From assembly GCA_003457135.1 (NCBI GenBank), contig DMSQ01000006.1, positions 1-22,839 on the forward strand: a DNA stretch of 22,839 bases, in the 5' to 3' direction. A program made the position numbers and the translations under genes. The stretch comes from Prolixibacteraceae bacterium (GTDB lineage: Bacteria > Bacteroidota > Bacteroidia > Bacteroidales > Prolixibacteraceae). Under the pieces are notes generated by a model. The model made no database searches. It had not been told where the DNA came from and saw nothing but the letters and a program-made list of their open reading frames with translations. Each line of letters opens with the position of its first letter. Position 1 is the stretch's first letter. This document shows positions 1 through 8,936 of this stretch, in pieces.

Positions 1-11
1 CAACGCTATTC

Positions 12-443
12 TTAACTACAGCCAATGTATTCTTTAATCGCTTCAATTCCAAGCCTGTATGAATCAAGTCCGAATCCCATAATACTGCCTAAACAAACAG
101 GACCTATCAGTGATTCGTGCCTGAAACTTTCCCTGGTTAAGATATTTGAGATATGAACTTCAACCACTGGAGCCTTTATTCCGGAAATTGCATCCCTGAT
201 TGCGACCGAAGTATGAGTATAAGCTCCGGCATTGATAATGATACCGTCATAAACGAAACCTCGTTCATGAATTTTATTAATTATTTCACCTTCAACATTC
301 GATTGATAATATTCTATTTCGATATCAGGAAATTTACTTTTCAGGACTTGGAAATAGTCATCGAATGATTGGGTTCCATAAATACTTTTTTCTCTAATAC
401 CCAATAAATTTAAGTTTGGCCCATTTATTAACAAAATTTTCAT
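12..443 (-). CDS. aroQ: Type II 3-dehydroquinate dehydratase
   Basis: Converts 3-dehydroquinate to 3-dehydroshikimate in the cytosolic shikimate pathway. At 143 aa it has the usual length of the small dodecameric type II family. The N-terminus carries the family signature INGPNLNLLG (residues 6-15), followed by the active-site loop with Arg17 and Tyr22. The mid-region NAGAYTHTS and the later EVHISN motif supply the conserved Asn and His residues. The ATG at the ORF start fits the family N-terminus, which begins just before the INGPN motif. The gene is divergent from xerD across about 170 bp; I recall aroQ and xerD as neighbours in other Bacteroidota, but cannot check this here. The visible reading frame is intact and nothing is unusual. 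Confidence 0.97.
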   Translation of the reverse strand: MKILLINGPNLNLLGIREKSIYGTQSFDDYFQVLKSKFPDIEIEYYQSNVEGEIINKIHERGFVYDGIIINAGAYTHTSVAIRDAISGIKAPVVEVHISNILTRESFRHESLIGPVCLGSIMGFGLDSYRLGIEAIKEYIGCS

Positions 444-482
444 GATTTGATATATTATTATAAAAAATTAGTAACTTAACCG

Positions 483-564
483 TTCGTAAACTCGTAACGA
501 AATTATGTAATCTGGGTGGATGGACATAGTTTTTATTTCAATACGCATTTAAAGAGTTTACGAA
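483..564. repeat. Long-range 11-bp inverted repeat between aroQ and xerD
   Basis: Arms TTCGTAAACTC (483-493) and GAGTTTACGAA (554-564) are perfect reverse complements separated by 60 bp, in the divergent aroQ/xerD intergenic region. They could be paired operator half-sites or simply chance. No known binding site is recognised. Confidence 0.5.
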
Positions 565-615
565 ATCAAAATTATTAATATTTGTTATAGAATTAAAAAT
601 TAAAAGCACTTAATT

Positions 616-1515
616 ATGAAATGGGAAGATAGCAAAAAAGGATTTGAGTCTTTCTTACGTTTGGAAAAAGGTTTGTCGGCAAACTCAATCGCTGCTTATA
701 TCAATGATATAAACAAGCTGATGGTTTTTTCGGATGAAGAACTTAAGAAATTGGCTCCTGAAAAAGTGAAATTAGCTCACTTGAAGAAATTTGTTGAGTG
801 GATCAATGACAAGGGTGTTTCACCCCGTACTCAAGCCCGGACAATCTCTGGCATCAAGTCGTTCTTTAAGTATTTGCTTATGGAAGGCAAAGTGACCAAT
901 GATCCCACAACCCTGTTGGAATCTCCTAAAATTGGCAGAAAACTTCCGGATGTTCTGACTATCGAAGAGATTGACCTGATGATTGACACTGTTGAGCTTA
1001 GTAAAGCTGAAGGACAACGTAATAAAGCTATGTTGGAAACTCTCTATAGCTGCGGTCTTCGTGTTTCTGAACTGGTAAACCTCAAGATTTCAAACTTGTC
1101 GTTTGATCAGGGATATATTAAAGTTGAAGGTAAATCAAATAAGGAAAGATTGGTTCCGGTTAGCGAAAAAGCTATTGAAGAAATCAATAAATACACAGAT
1201 GTTTACCGTAAAACTTTAAAAATATCAAAAGACAGTGAAGATATCCTGTTCTTAAACCGGAGAGGTAAAAAGCTAAGCCGCGTAATGATTTTCACCATCA
1301 TTAAAAATCTGGCAATTAAAGCTGGTTTTGAAAAGAAAATTAGTCCTCATACTTTCCGTCACTCGTTCGCAACCCATTTAATTAATGGTGGGGCCGATTT
1401 ACGCGCGGTTCAGGAAATGTTAGGTCACGAATCAATTTTAACTACTGAGATTTATACCCATCTGGACAGGGATTATCTAAAAACTACCTTGCATCAATTT
1501 CATCCACGATCATAA
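616..1515 (+). CDS. xerD: Tyrosine recombinase XerD/XerC family
   Basis: Site-specific tyrosine recombinase of the Xer family, which resolves chromosome dimers at dif together with its partner and FtsK. The protein is 299 aa, the normal Xer length. The N-terminal SAM-like DNA-binding domain covers about residues 1-105 and the catalytic domain about 110-295. All catalytic residues are visible: Arg149 (SCGLRVSEL), Lys173 (EGKSNKERLVPV), His245 and Arg248 (HTFRH), His271 (LGHES) and the nucleophile Tyr280 (IYTHL). Length, motif spacing and host-gene context indicate a housekeeping Xer protein, not a phage or transposon integrase. XerC and XerD are hard to separate by eye, so the D assignment is tentative. 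A strong terminator follows. Confidence 0.93.
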   Translation: MKWEDSKKGFESFLRLEKGLSANSIAAYINDINKLMVFSDEELKKLAPEKVKLAHLKKFVEWINDKGVSPRTQARTISGIKSFFKYLLMEGKVTNDPTTLLESPKIGRKLPDVLTIEEIDLMIDTVELSKAEGQRNKAMLETLYSCGLRVSELVNLKISNLSFDQGYIKVEGKSNKERLVPVSEKAIEEINKYTDVYRKTLKISKDSEDILFLNRRGKKLSRVMIFTIIKNLAIKAGFEKKISPHTFRHSFATHLINGGADLRAVQEMLGHESILTTEIYTHLDRDYLKTTLHQFHPRS

Positions 1516-1536
1516 ATTGATCAGGGTTTTCAATAT

Positions 1537-1580
1537 AAAAGAATGTTAGGAAGTTAATAATTTCTTAACATTCTTTTTTT
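1537..1580 (+). terminator. Rho-independent terminator after xerD
   Basis: Arms at 1537-1552 and 1562-1577 form a 16-bp stem with one G-U pair around a 9-nt loop, and the T-run extends to 1580. It starts 22 bp after the xerD stop codon, so it separates xerD from pckA. Confidence 0.85.
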
Positions 1581-1683
1581 GTAAATGCATGAACCAATGT
1601 TGAATATCAGTGTATTGGCTGACATGATTTATGCCTTTAAACATATGATTTTGAAATGATCTTAATTTAATATTTCACTACCC

Positions 1684-1711
1684 TTTGCAGTATGAAAAAG
1701 AACTATTTTTG
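1684..1711 (+). promoter_or_regulatory. Candidate Bacteroidota-type promoter of pckA
   Basis: TATTTTTG at 1704-1711 matches the -7 consensus TAnnTTTG of Bacteroidota. TTTG at 1684-1687 is a possible -33 box with a 16-nt spacer, slightly short. It would give an AT-rich leader of roughly 50 nt before the pckA ATG. A second near-match, TACCCTTTG at 1679-1687, has one extra base. Confidence 0.4.
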
Positions 1712-1765
1712 AGGCCGGGAAAATTTCTAAGTAATTGAAACCATTAAATTATAAACACTTATTTT

Positions 1766-3364
1766 ATGAAGAATACTGATTTGTTAAAGTATGGAATTGA
1801 TACCATGGCTGAAATAATACACAATCCTACCTATGAAGAGCTTTTTCAGGCAGAAATTGATCCTTCCACCCAGGGTTTTGAAAAAGGAATACTGACCAAT
1901 ACCGGAGCAGTTTCTGTTGACACTGGTATTTTTACAGGGCGTTCCCCCAAAGATAAGTTTATCGTTTTAGACGACACTACAAAAGATACCATGTGGTGGG
2001 ATGGTACGATTAACCGTCCAACTTCGCCTGAAGTATTTGACGCGTGCAAAGACTTAGTTACCAAACAACTTTCAGGCGATAAAAAACTTTACGTTGTTGA
2101 TACTTATTGCGGCACGAACGAAGATACCCGCATGAAAGTTCGTTTCATTGTTGAAGTTGCATGGCAAGCACACTTTGTAACTAACATGTTTATCCGCCCA
2201 TCTCACTTCGAATTGACAAACTACGGTGAACCGGATTTTGTTTGTCTGAATGGTTCCAAAACAACCAATCCAAATTGGAAAGAGCAAGGTTTGAACTCTG
2301 AAAACTTTACTTTATTCGATTTAACCCGCAAAATGCAGGTTATTGGTGGTACCTGGTATGGCGGCGAAATGAAGAAAGGTATTTTTGCTTTGATGAATTA
2401 CTACTTACCATTACGGGGTATCGCTTCCATGCACTGCTCTGCTAATGTAGGATCGGCTGGCGATGTTGCTATTTTCTTTGGTCTGTCAGGGACGGGTAAA
2501 ACTACTCTTTCTGCTGACCCAAAACGATATTTGATTGGTGACGATGAGCATGGCTGGGACGATCGGGGTATATTCAATTACGAAGGCGGTTGCTATGCAA
2601 AAGTAATTGACCTGAGCAAAGAAAACGAACCTGATATTTGGAGAGCAATCAGACGCGATGCGCTGCTGGAAAACGTGACTGTTTTGGATGATGGAACTCC
2701 TGATTATTCGAAAGAAGCTTCAAAAACTGAAAACACCCGTGTTTCATACCCAATTTACCACATAAACAAGATTATTCTTCCTTCACGTGCAGGACATGCC
2801 AGCAAAATCATTTATTTGAGTGCTGATGCCTTTGGAGTGTTACCTCCGGTTTCAATTTTAGATGACCAATCGGCCCAATACCACTTCCTTTGTGGTTACA
2901 CTTCAAAACTGGCTGGAACTGAACGCGGTATTACTGAACCGCAAATGTCGTTCTCACCGGCATTTGGTGAGGCTTTCCTGACTCTTCACCCAACTATGTA
3001 TGCAAAAACATTAGTTAGCAAAATGCAGGAACATGGTGCAAAAGCTTATTTGGTTAATACAGGTTGGAACGGTACCGGGAAACGCATTTCGTTAAAAAAT
3101 ACACGGGCGATTATAGATGCGATTATAGATGGTTCTATTTTAAACTCGGAAACTGTTAAAATCCCGGTTTTGAACCTGATTGCCCCAAAAGCATTAAATG
3201 GTGTGGATGCCGGAATCCTTGATCCCCGCGACACTTATCCAACTGAAGCTGACTGGACTGCAAAAGCAAAACTTTTGGCTGCTAAATACATTGAAAACTT
3301 TGAGCAATATTGTGATAATGATGCTGCTATTGCATTGAAAGCTGCTGGTCCTCAACTGGGCTGA
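1766..3364 (+). CDS. pckA: Phosphoenolpyruvate carboxykinase (ATP)
   Basis: Catalyses oxaloacetate + ATP to PEP + CO2 + ADP, reversibly. In many anaerobic Bacteroidota the same enzyme also runs toward CO2 fixation on the route to succinate. The protein is 532 aa, typical of the ATP-dependent family. The substrate-binding motif GRSPKDKF is at 58-65, GGEMKKG at about 199-205, the metal-ligand region MHCSANVG at 222-229, the kinase-1a Walker A motif GLSGTGKTT at 239-247, and the metal/ATP motif IGDDEHGW at 257-264. The gene appears monocistronic: a candidate promoter lies upstream and a very strong hairpin terminator directly downstream. No anomaly is seen. Confidence 0.98.
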   Translation: MKNTDLLKYGIDTMAEIIHNPTYEELFQAEIDPSTQGFEKGILTNTGAVSVDTGIFTGRSPKDKFIVLDDTTKDTMWWDGTINRPTSPEVFDACKDLVTKQLSGDKKLYVVDTYCGTNEDTRMKVRFIVEVAWQAHFVTNMFIRPSHFELTNYGEPDFVCLNGSKTTNPNWKEQGLNSENFTLFDLTRKMQVIGGTWYGGEMKKGIFALMNYYLPLRGIASMHCSANVGSAGDVAIFFGLSGTGKTTLSADPKRYLIGDDEHGWDDRGIFNYEGGCYAKVIDLSKENEPDIWRAIRRDALLENVTVLDDGTPDYSKEASKTENTRVSYPIYHINKIILPSRAGHASKIIYLSADAFGVLPPVSILDDQSAQYHFLCGYTSKLAGTERGITEPQMSFSPAFGEAFLTLHPTMYAKTLVSKMQEHGAKAYLVNTGWNGTGKRISLKNTRAIIDAIIDGSILNSETVKIPVLNLIAPKALNGVDAGILDPRDTYPTEADWTAKAKLLAAKYIENFEQYCDNDAAIALKAAGPQLG

Positions 3365-3375
3365 CCATATATGCG

Positions 3376-3420
3376 AAATCCGGAAGGAATGATTCAAAAA
3401 TCATCTCCTTCCGGATTTTT
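3376..3420 (+). terminator. Strong terminator between convergent pckA and speA
   Basis: A 13-bp perfect stem (3376-3388 with 3106+300, i.e. 3406... see arms: right arm 3406-3418 in window numbering is TCCTTCCGGATTT) continues inward as a 6-bp stem ATGATT/AATCAT around a CAAA loop, with one bulged C. A T-run follows on the + strand. It lies 12 bp after the pckA stop and may also act for the convergent speA, although the T-run on that strand is short. Confidence 0.9.
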
Positions 3421-3443
3421 CATTTTTCCACAACTTCTCAATC

Positions 3444-5336
3444 TTATTCCAGATAAGTATATCCGTACAAGCCTGAACGGTAATTCGATAAGAACTCTTT
3501 TCCTTCTTCAGCAGTAATTATTCCTGATTTTACTGATGAAGTTACCCACGTTTCGACAGTGCGAACCAGCTTTTTAGCGTTATACTGTACATAGTCGAGA
3601 ACTTCGGCGACAGTTTCGCCATCAATAATCTGATCAATGCTGTAACCTTTGCTGTCAACCGAAATATGCACGGCATTGGTATCGCCAAACAAATTGTGCA
3701 AATCGCCCAGAATTTCCTGATAAGCTCCGACCAGAAATACACCAATGTAATAAGGTTCTTTAGCTTTCAGTGGATGTACCGGAAGGTAATAAGAGAAGTT
3801 CCGTGTCGATATAAAGTTGTCTATTTTCCCATCCGAGTCGCAGGTAATGTCCTGAATAGTTGCCGAACGGTCAGGCTTTTCGTCGAGCCGCTGGATCGGT
3901 ATGATCGGGAAAACCTGATCAATGGCCCATGAATCGGGTAATGACTGGAACAAAGAAAAGTTACAGAAATATTTATCTGACAGAAGTTTGGGCAGGTATA
4001 GCAATTCTTCCGGAATATGTTTTAACTCACCGGTCATCTGGTGAATTTCTTTGGTGATAGACCAGAACAAACGTTCAATCTGCGCACGGGTTTTCAGATC
4101 GAGATGTCCTAAACTGAACAGGTCGAGCGCTTCTTCACGGATTTGTTGTGCATCGTGCCATGTTTCGAGCATTTTCGACTGGTTGAGCTGTTCCCACAAC
4201 GAAAACAGCTCACGAACCAGTTCATGGTCATCTTCCTTCGATTCTTCCTCCTCGCCCATGGTCGGCAGGGTAGATGTTTCGAGCACTTCGAAAATCAGGA
4301 CCGAATGGTGTGCGGTCAATGACCGGCCCGATTCGGTAATGATATTCGGATGCGGAATATTATTCTTATCGCTGACATCCACAATGGTAGCAACGGCATC
4401 GTTCACATATTCCTGAATGCTGTAATTGACGCTGCTTTCGCTACTCGATGAGCGGGTTCCGTCATAATCAACGCCTAAACCACCACCGATATCCACGAAT
4501 TCAACATTAAATCCTTTCAGGTAAAGCTGTACGTAAAATTGGGAAGCTTCGCGCATGGCCAACTTGATCCGGCGTATTTTGGTAACCTGACTTCCTATGT
4601 GAAAATGCACCAGTTTCAGGCAATCCTGCATTTCTTTTTTCTCCAGAATATCCAGGGCTTCGAGCAATTCGCTTGAAGTTAAACCGAACTTACTGGCATC
4701 GCCACCCGAGTCTTCCCATTTACCACTTCCGGAGCTTGCCAGCTTGATCCGAATTCCGAGGTTAGGCTTAACTTTCAGGCGATGTGCAATTTTAATGATC
4801 AATTTCAACTCGTTCAGTTTTTCAACCACCAAAAAGATGCGCCTTCCCATCTTCTGTGCCAGCAGAGCGAGTTCGATATAGTCCTCGTCTTTGTAGCCGT
4901 TGCAAATAATAAGCGAGTCGTTGTCGGTATTAGTTGCTATGACCAGGTGTAATTCGGGTTTCGAACCAGCTTCAAGGCCGATGTTGAATTTTTTACCGTG
5001 GCCAACAATTTCTTCTACCACCGGGCGCATCTGGTTAACCTTAATCGGGTAAATAATAAAGTTGTTGGCTTTGTATTTGTACTCTTCGGCAGCCAGTTTA
5101 AAACAACTGGCCATTTTTTCAATCCGGTTGTCGAGTATGTCGGGGAAACGAAGCAACATGGGCGCCGAAACGTCCCGAAGCTGAAGTTCTTCAACCAATT
5201 CGTGCAGGTCAACCTGTATGCCGTCTTTCTTTGGAGTTACAGTAACATGACCTTTTTCGTTGATGGAAAAAAAGTTGATCCCCCAACCATGTATGTTGTA
5301 GAGTTCAGCCGAGTCTTCAATACGCCATTTTCTCAT
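3444..5336 (-). CDS. speA: Biosynthetic arginine decarboxylase
   Basis: PLP-dependent decarboxylation of arginine to agmatine, the first step of the agmatine route to putrescine and spermidine. With the ATG at 5336 the protein is 630 aa, the standard SpeA length, and begins MRKWRIEDS as I recall for Bacteroidota SpeA; the frame stays open 20 codons further upstream but that part is not family-like. The alanine-racemase-like barrel carries the PLP lysine at about 99 (YPIKVNQ), HFHIGSQ, and the glycine-rich phosphate loop VDIGGGLGVDYDG. ESGRSLTAHH follows. The C-terminal beta domain has the catalytic cysteine of TCDSDG at about 499 and the FQSLPDSWAI motif. It is the last gene of a leftward series after purB and an ABC exporter, 112 bp downstream of the latter. 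Confidence 0.96.
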   Translation of the reverse strand: MRKWRIEDSAELYNIHGWGINFFSINEKGHVTVTPKKDGIQVDLHELVEELQLRDVSAPMLLRFPDILDNRIEKMASCFKLAAEEYKYKANNFIIYPIKVNQMRPVVEEIVGHGKKFNIGLEAGSKPELHLVIATNTDNDSLIICNGYKDEDYIELALLAQKMGRRIFLVVEKLNELKLIIKIAHRLKVKPNLGIRIKLASSGSGKWEDSGGDASKFGLTSSELLEALDILEKKEMQDCLKLVHFHIGSQVTKIRRIKLAMREASQFYVQLYLKGFNVEFVDIGGGLGVDYDGTRSSSSESSVNYSIQEYVNDAVATIVDVSDKNNIPHPNIITESGRSLTAHHSVLIFEVLETSTLPTMGEEEESKEDDHELVRELFSLWEQLNQSKMLETWHDAQQIREEALDLFSLGHLDLKTRAQIERLFWSITKEIHQMTGELKHIPEELLYLPKLLSDKYFCNFSLFQSLPDSWAIDQVFPIIPIQRLDEKPDRSATIQDITCDSDGKIDNFISTRNFSYYLPVHPLKAKEPYYIGVFLVGAYQEILGDLHNLFGDTNAVHISVDSKGYSIDQIIDGETVAEVLDYVQYNAKKLVRTVETWVTSSVKSGIITAEEGKEFLSNYRSGLYGYTYLE

Positions 5337-5448
5337 TAAGCAAAAGTTAATAGTTTGTTTATACCTGATAAAAAATACTGCTGTAAACCGCGCCAATTCT
5401 GATTGAACAAAGGTTTTTCAGTGGCGGTAAATGTAATAAAATATCCTT

Positions 5449-7269
5449 TTAAAACATCTGCATACTATGCAGCCTCTTGTAGCGTCCATCCACTTCGATC
5501 AGTTCGTCGTGGGTGCCGCGTTCAACGATTTCGCCTTCATGGAAAACACAAATCAGATCGGCATTCCTGACCGTTGAAAGCCGGTGGGCAATCACTACTG
5601 ATGTGCGGTTTTTCATCAGGTTTTCCAAAGCATCCTGAACCAGTCGTTCCGATTCGGTATCCAGGGCCGAAGTGGCTTCGTCCAGAATCAGGATCGGTGG
5701 ATTTTTCAGGATAGCACGGGCAATGCTCAACCGCTGGCGCTGTCCGCCTGAAAGTTTGCTTCCGCGGTCACCAATAACAGTGTCGTAGCCATGCTCGGTT
5801 TCAATAATGAAGTCATGGGCATTAGCTACTTTAGCTGCTGCAATCACATCAGGCATTGAGGTATTCTCAACTCCAAAGGCTATATTATTGAAAATGCTGT
5901 CGTTAAATAAAATGGCTTCCTGATTCACATTACCCATTAAATCGCGTAAGTCGTGCAACTTCAGGTCACGAACATCAACGCCATCTATCAGAATCTGACC
6001 TCCATTTACATCGTAGAAGCGGGGCAGGAGATCAACAAAAGTCGTCTTTCCGCTTCCGGATTGACCAACCAAAGCTATCGTTTTCCCTTTTTTGATTTCC
6101 AGGGAAACGGAGTTTAGTATTACTTTTTCGTCGTAAGCAAAGGTCACATTCCTGTATTCGATGGAATCTTTCAGGGTGCTTACTGGTTTTGCATCCGGAG
6201 CCTGCGGAATGGTCACATCGGCCATGAGAATTTTGTCTATGCGGTTCATCGAGGCCAAACCTTTCTGAATGCTGTAAAGGGCAGTAGTAAAAGCTTTGGC
6301 CGGATTTATTATCTGATAGAAAATAGCAATGTAGGCGATAAATTCAGGTCCCGAAAGTTCACTGTTTTTGTCCAGGATTAAGGTTCCGCCATACCAAACC
6401 ACAACGATAATCACAATGGTACCCAGTAATTCGCTTAGCGGATGTGCCAGTTCGCGCCGGCGCATCAGGCGGTTCATGATCGCTTTGTAATCGTGAAGTT
6501 CGGAGTTAAAGCGTGCATTCATTTTCTTTTCGGCATTGAAAGCTTTAATAATGCGCAGTCCGCCCAGGGTTTCTTCAATAACCGTCAGGATTGTACCCAT
6601 TTTATCCTGTCCTTCGCGCGATACTTTTTTCAGGGATTTCCCGACACGGCCAATCACAAATCCGGCAAGCGGAAGTACTAAAAGGATAAAAAGAGTCATA
6701 CTTGGACTCATAACCAACATGGACGCAAGTAGAACCAGGATAATGATCGGATTTTTCAGGAACATATCGAGCGACGACATGATTGAGTTTTCAACCTCGG
6801 TGACATCGCCTGTAATGCGCGAAATGATGTCGCCTTTGCGTTCTTCCGAGAAAAACGGGAGAGCCAGTCTCAGTATTTTATTGAAGATTTGCTCACGGAT
6901 ATCTTTGACCACACCATTACGGATATAAACCGCCTCGTAGGCCCCCAGATAATAAAACCCAACCTTCAGCATGGTAGCGATAATGACAAAAAGGCCAACA
7001 AACAGAAGCGTGAGACCCGCGCCATTCTCCATTTTGAAAGCGGTAATGTGATAGTACAGGTTGTTTTTAATGGCGCCCAGATTCATGGCCCACGGCACTA
7101 AGTCTGTCACGTCTTTTGAAGTTTCGAACAGGATTTCCAGAATAGGGATCATCATGGTCACAGAAAAAACCGTGAACATTGCTGAGAGCAGGTTGAACAG
7201 GAAATTGAGAAATAACTGCTTTTTATAAGGAGGAATAAACCGCTTTAAAATCTGAAAAAATTCCTTCAT
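5449..7269 (-). CDS. MsbA-like ABC exporter (fused permease and ATPase)
   Basis: A 606-aa half-transporter with the type IV ABC exporter layout: about six transmembrane helices in residues 1-330, then the nucleotide-binding domain. Walker A GQSGSGKTT is at about 402, the signature LSGGQRQR at 506, Walker B ILILDEATSALD from 526, and the switch His in IAHRLSTV at 562. Such proteins work as homodimers in the inner membrane. The overall sequence resembles lipid A or lipid-linked exporters (MsbA type) more than peptide or multidrug heterodimers, but the substrate cannot be read from sequence. It starts 66 bp after purB on the same strand and precedes speA by 112 bp, so co-transcription is possible but not proven. 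Confidence 0.93.
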   Translation of the reverse strand: MKEFFQILKRFIPPYKKQLFLNFLFNLLSAMFTVFSVTMMIPILEILFETSKDVTDLVPWAMNLGAIKNNLYYHITAFKMENGAGLTLLFVGLFVIIATMLKVGFYYLGAYEAVYIRNGVVKDIREQIFNKILRLALPFFSEERKGDIISRITGDVTEVENSIMSSLDMFLKNPIIILVLLASMLVMSPSMTLFILLVLPLAGFVIGRVGKSLKKVSREGQDKMGTILTVIEETLGGLRIIKAFNAEKKMNARFNSELHDYKAIMNRLMRRRELAHPLSELLGTIVIIVVVWYGGTLILDKNSELSGPEFIAYIAIFYQIINPAKAFTTALYSIQKGLASMNRIDKILMADVTIPQAPDAKPVSTLKDSIEYRNVTFAYDEKVILNSVSLEIKKGKTIALVGQSGSGKTTFVDLLPRFYDVNGGQILIDGVDVRDLKLHDLRDLMGNVNQEAILFNDSIFNNIAFGVENTSMPDVIAAAKVANAHDFIIETEHGYDTVIGDRGSKLSGGQRQRLSIARAILKNPPILILDEATSALDTESERLVQDALENLMKNRTSVVIAHRLSTVRNADLICVFHEGEIVERGTHDELIEVDGRYKRLHSMQMF

Positions 7270-7335
7270 CGAAATTAAAATGAACAGTAAAAACTGTATC
7301 TAAAACTTTAATTTGTAGATATTTATTGTTTTGAA

Positions 7336-8682
7336 CTAAAATATTCCGGTATAATTTTGGGGCGTAATATTTTTTAGTTCGGCTTTCAGAGAATCAGATA
7401 TTTCAAGTGAATCAATAAATTCATGAATCACCTGCTGATCAATCTTGCGGTTGACACGGGTCAGGTTACGTAATGCTTCGTATGGATTCGGATAGCCTTC
7501 GCGTCGTAAAATGGTTTGAATCGCTTCAGCAACCACCGGCCAGTTTTTCTCCAGATCGGCGTTGATGGCTTCAGGATTTAACAGCAGCTTGTTCAAGCCA
7601 CGCATGGTTGAGTTGATAGAAATCAGCGTGTGGGCGAACGGCACTCCGATGTTGCGCAAAACGGTTGAGTCGGTCAGGTCGCGCTGTAAACGCGAAACCG
7701 GCAGTTTGGCGGCTAAATGTTCGAAAATGGCATTCGCCAAACCGATGTTTCCTTCTGAATTTTCGAAATCAATTGGATTGACTTTATGGGGCATGGCCGA
7801 TGAACCAACTTCACCTGCTTTGATTTTTTGCTTGAAATATTCCATCGAAATGTACGACCACATGTCGCGGTTCATATCCAAGATTATAGTATTAACGCGT
7901 TTCATGGCATCGAAAATAGCGGCATGGTTGTCGTAATTGGCAATCTGAGTGGTGTATTGTGCCCGCTCAAGTCCCAAATGTTTTTTTAGGAAATGATTGC
8001 CGAAAGCTTTCCAGTTGATTTCAGGATAAGCGATCTGATGAGCGTTGAAATTGCCGGTTGCACCACCAAATTTGGCATCGCACGAAATGGCTTTTAATTG
8101 TTCCAGTTGACCTTTGATCCGTTCGGAAAATACACGGATTTCCTTGCCCAGATTGGTTGGGGAGGCTGGCTGTCCGTGGGTTTTGGCCAGCATCGGGATA
8201 TTTTTCCATTCGGAAGCGAGTTCGTCTAATTTATCAACCAGACTGTTGATGGCAGGATAATATTCGTTATCCAATGCGTCGTGAATTGACTTCGGAACAG
8301 CCGTGTTGTTGATGTCCTGCGAGGTCAGTCCGAAGTGGATAAACTCTTTGTAAGCCTGAATGTTCAGTTTGTCAAATTCTTCTTTCAGGAAATACTCGAC
8401 AGCTTTCACATCGTGATTGGTAATTTTTTCGATGTCCTTGATCCGTTGGGCATCTTCAACCGAAAAATTGACAACGATTTGACGGAGTAATGCGAATAAT
8501 GATTTATCGAATGATTTTAGCTGCGGCAATGGCAATTCGCACAGTGCGATGAAATATTCAATTTCCACTAAAACCCGGTATTTGATCAGGGCAAATTCCG
8601 AAAAATAGAGCTGAAGGTTTTCAACTTTCGGTCGGTAGCGGCCATCTATAGGTGATATAGCTGTCAGTAAATTTAATTCCAT
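7336..8682 (-). CDS. purB: Adenylosuccinate lyase
   Basis: Fumarase/aspartase-superfamily enzyme that acts twice in purine synthesis, splitting SAICAR to AICAR and adenylosuccinate to AMP, each time releasing fumarate. It is 448 aa, close to the E. coli-type length. The substrate-binding motif NHDVKAVEY is at 89-97 and TSQD at 120-123. The general-acid histidine lies in KTHGQPASPT (His169). The flexible signature loop GSSAMPHKVNP is at 293-303 with the catalytic serine. The ATG gives the usual N-terminus LTAISPIDGRY, which confirms the start. It heads the leftward series purB, ABC exporter, speA and is separated from the end of the nuo cluster by about 250 bp. Confidence 0.97.
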   Translation of the reverse strand: MELNLLTAISPIDGRYRPKVENLQLYFSEFALIKYRVLVEIEYFIALCELPLPQLKSFDKSLFALLRQIVVNFSVEDAQRIKDIEKITNHDVKAVEYFLKEEFDKLNIQAYKEFIHFGLTSQDINNTAVPKSIHDALDNEYYPAINSLVDKLDELASEWKNIPMLAKTHGQPASPTNLGKEIRVFSERIKGQLEQLKAISCDAKFGGATGNFNAHQIAYPEINWKAFGNHFLKKHLGLERAQYTTQIANYDNHAAIFDAMKRVNTIILDMNRDMWSYISMEYFKQKIKAGEVGSSAMPHKVNPIDFENSEGNIGLANAIFEHLAAKLPVSRLQRDLTDSTVLRNIGVPFAHTLISINSTMRGLNKLLLNPEAINADLEKNWPVVAEAIQTILRREGYPNPYEALRNLTRVNRKIDQQVIHEFIDSLEISDSLKAELKNITPQNYTGIF

Positions 8683-8703
8683 GGTATTGGTCTTTTCGAA
8701 CCG

Positions 8704-8711
8704 TAAAGGTA
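8704..8711 (-). promoter_or_regulatory. Possible -7 box of purB
   Basis: Read on the minus strand this is TACCTTTA, one base from the Bacteroidota -7 consensus TAnnTTTG, 21 bp upstream of the purB ATG. No convincing TTG-type -33 box is present, so the call is weak. Confidence 0.25.
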
Positions 8712-8936
8712 GGAAATATTGTGATTGGGAATAGCCCGTATTGGGTATTGCGGTTTGTATTCGCAGATTTTTATTATAAGGAAAGTAAGTTAATAGTTGA
8801 TGTGGATTTATTGATCGTCGTAGTGCCGAAAAAGATGTGGTTACACGAAGTTGCCAAGCGAGCGGGCAAGAAGTTCAATCTGACAGGACTAATGTCTTTA
8901 GAGATAGCCTTTTTTATAATTTGCACAAGATAAAAC

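Noticed and set aside
494..553. Possible dif site beside xerD (around ATTATGTAAT)
   Set aside because: Only a short palindrome is present; two 11-bp Xer arms around a 6-bp centre cannot be recognised.
4051..4416. Rightward open frame of 121 codons inside speA
   Set aside because: Opposite-strand shadow of a well-supported gene, rich in serine and cysteine as expected for antisense frames.
5337..5396. 20-codon extension upstream of speA
   Set aside because: Known SpeA proteins begin at the MRKWRIEDS-type start, and the extension has no family similarity.
6536..6928. Rightward open frame of 130 codons inside the ABC exporter gene
   Set aside because: Antisense shadow with no family features; the exporter frame has all ABC motifs.
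8884..8916. Weak hairpin with T-run on the + strand (AGGACTA ... TAGCCT TTTTT)
   Set aside because: The stem is short with a bulge and a 13-nt loop, and no + strand gene is supported upstream of it.
8721..8933. 70-codon rightward open frame between purB and the end of the nuo cluster
   Set aside because: It starts at GTG, has no recognisable family features, overlaps the likely purB promoter region and is short enough to be chance.
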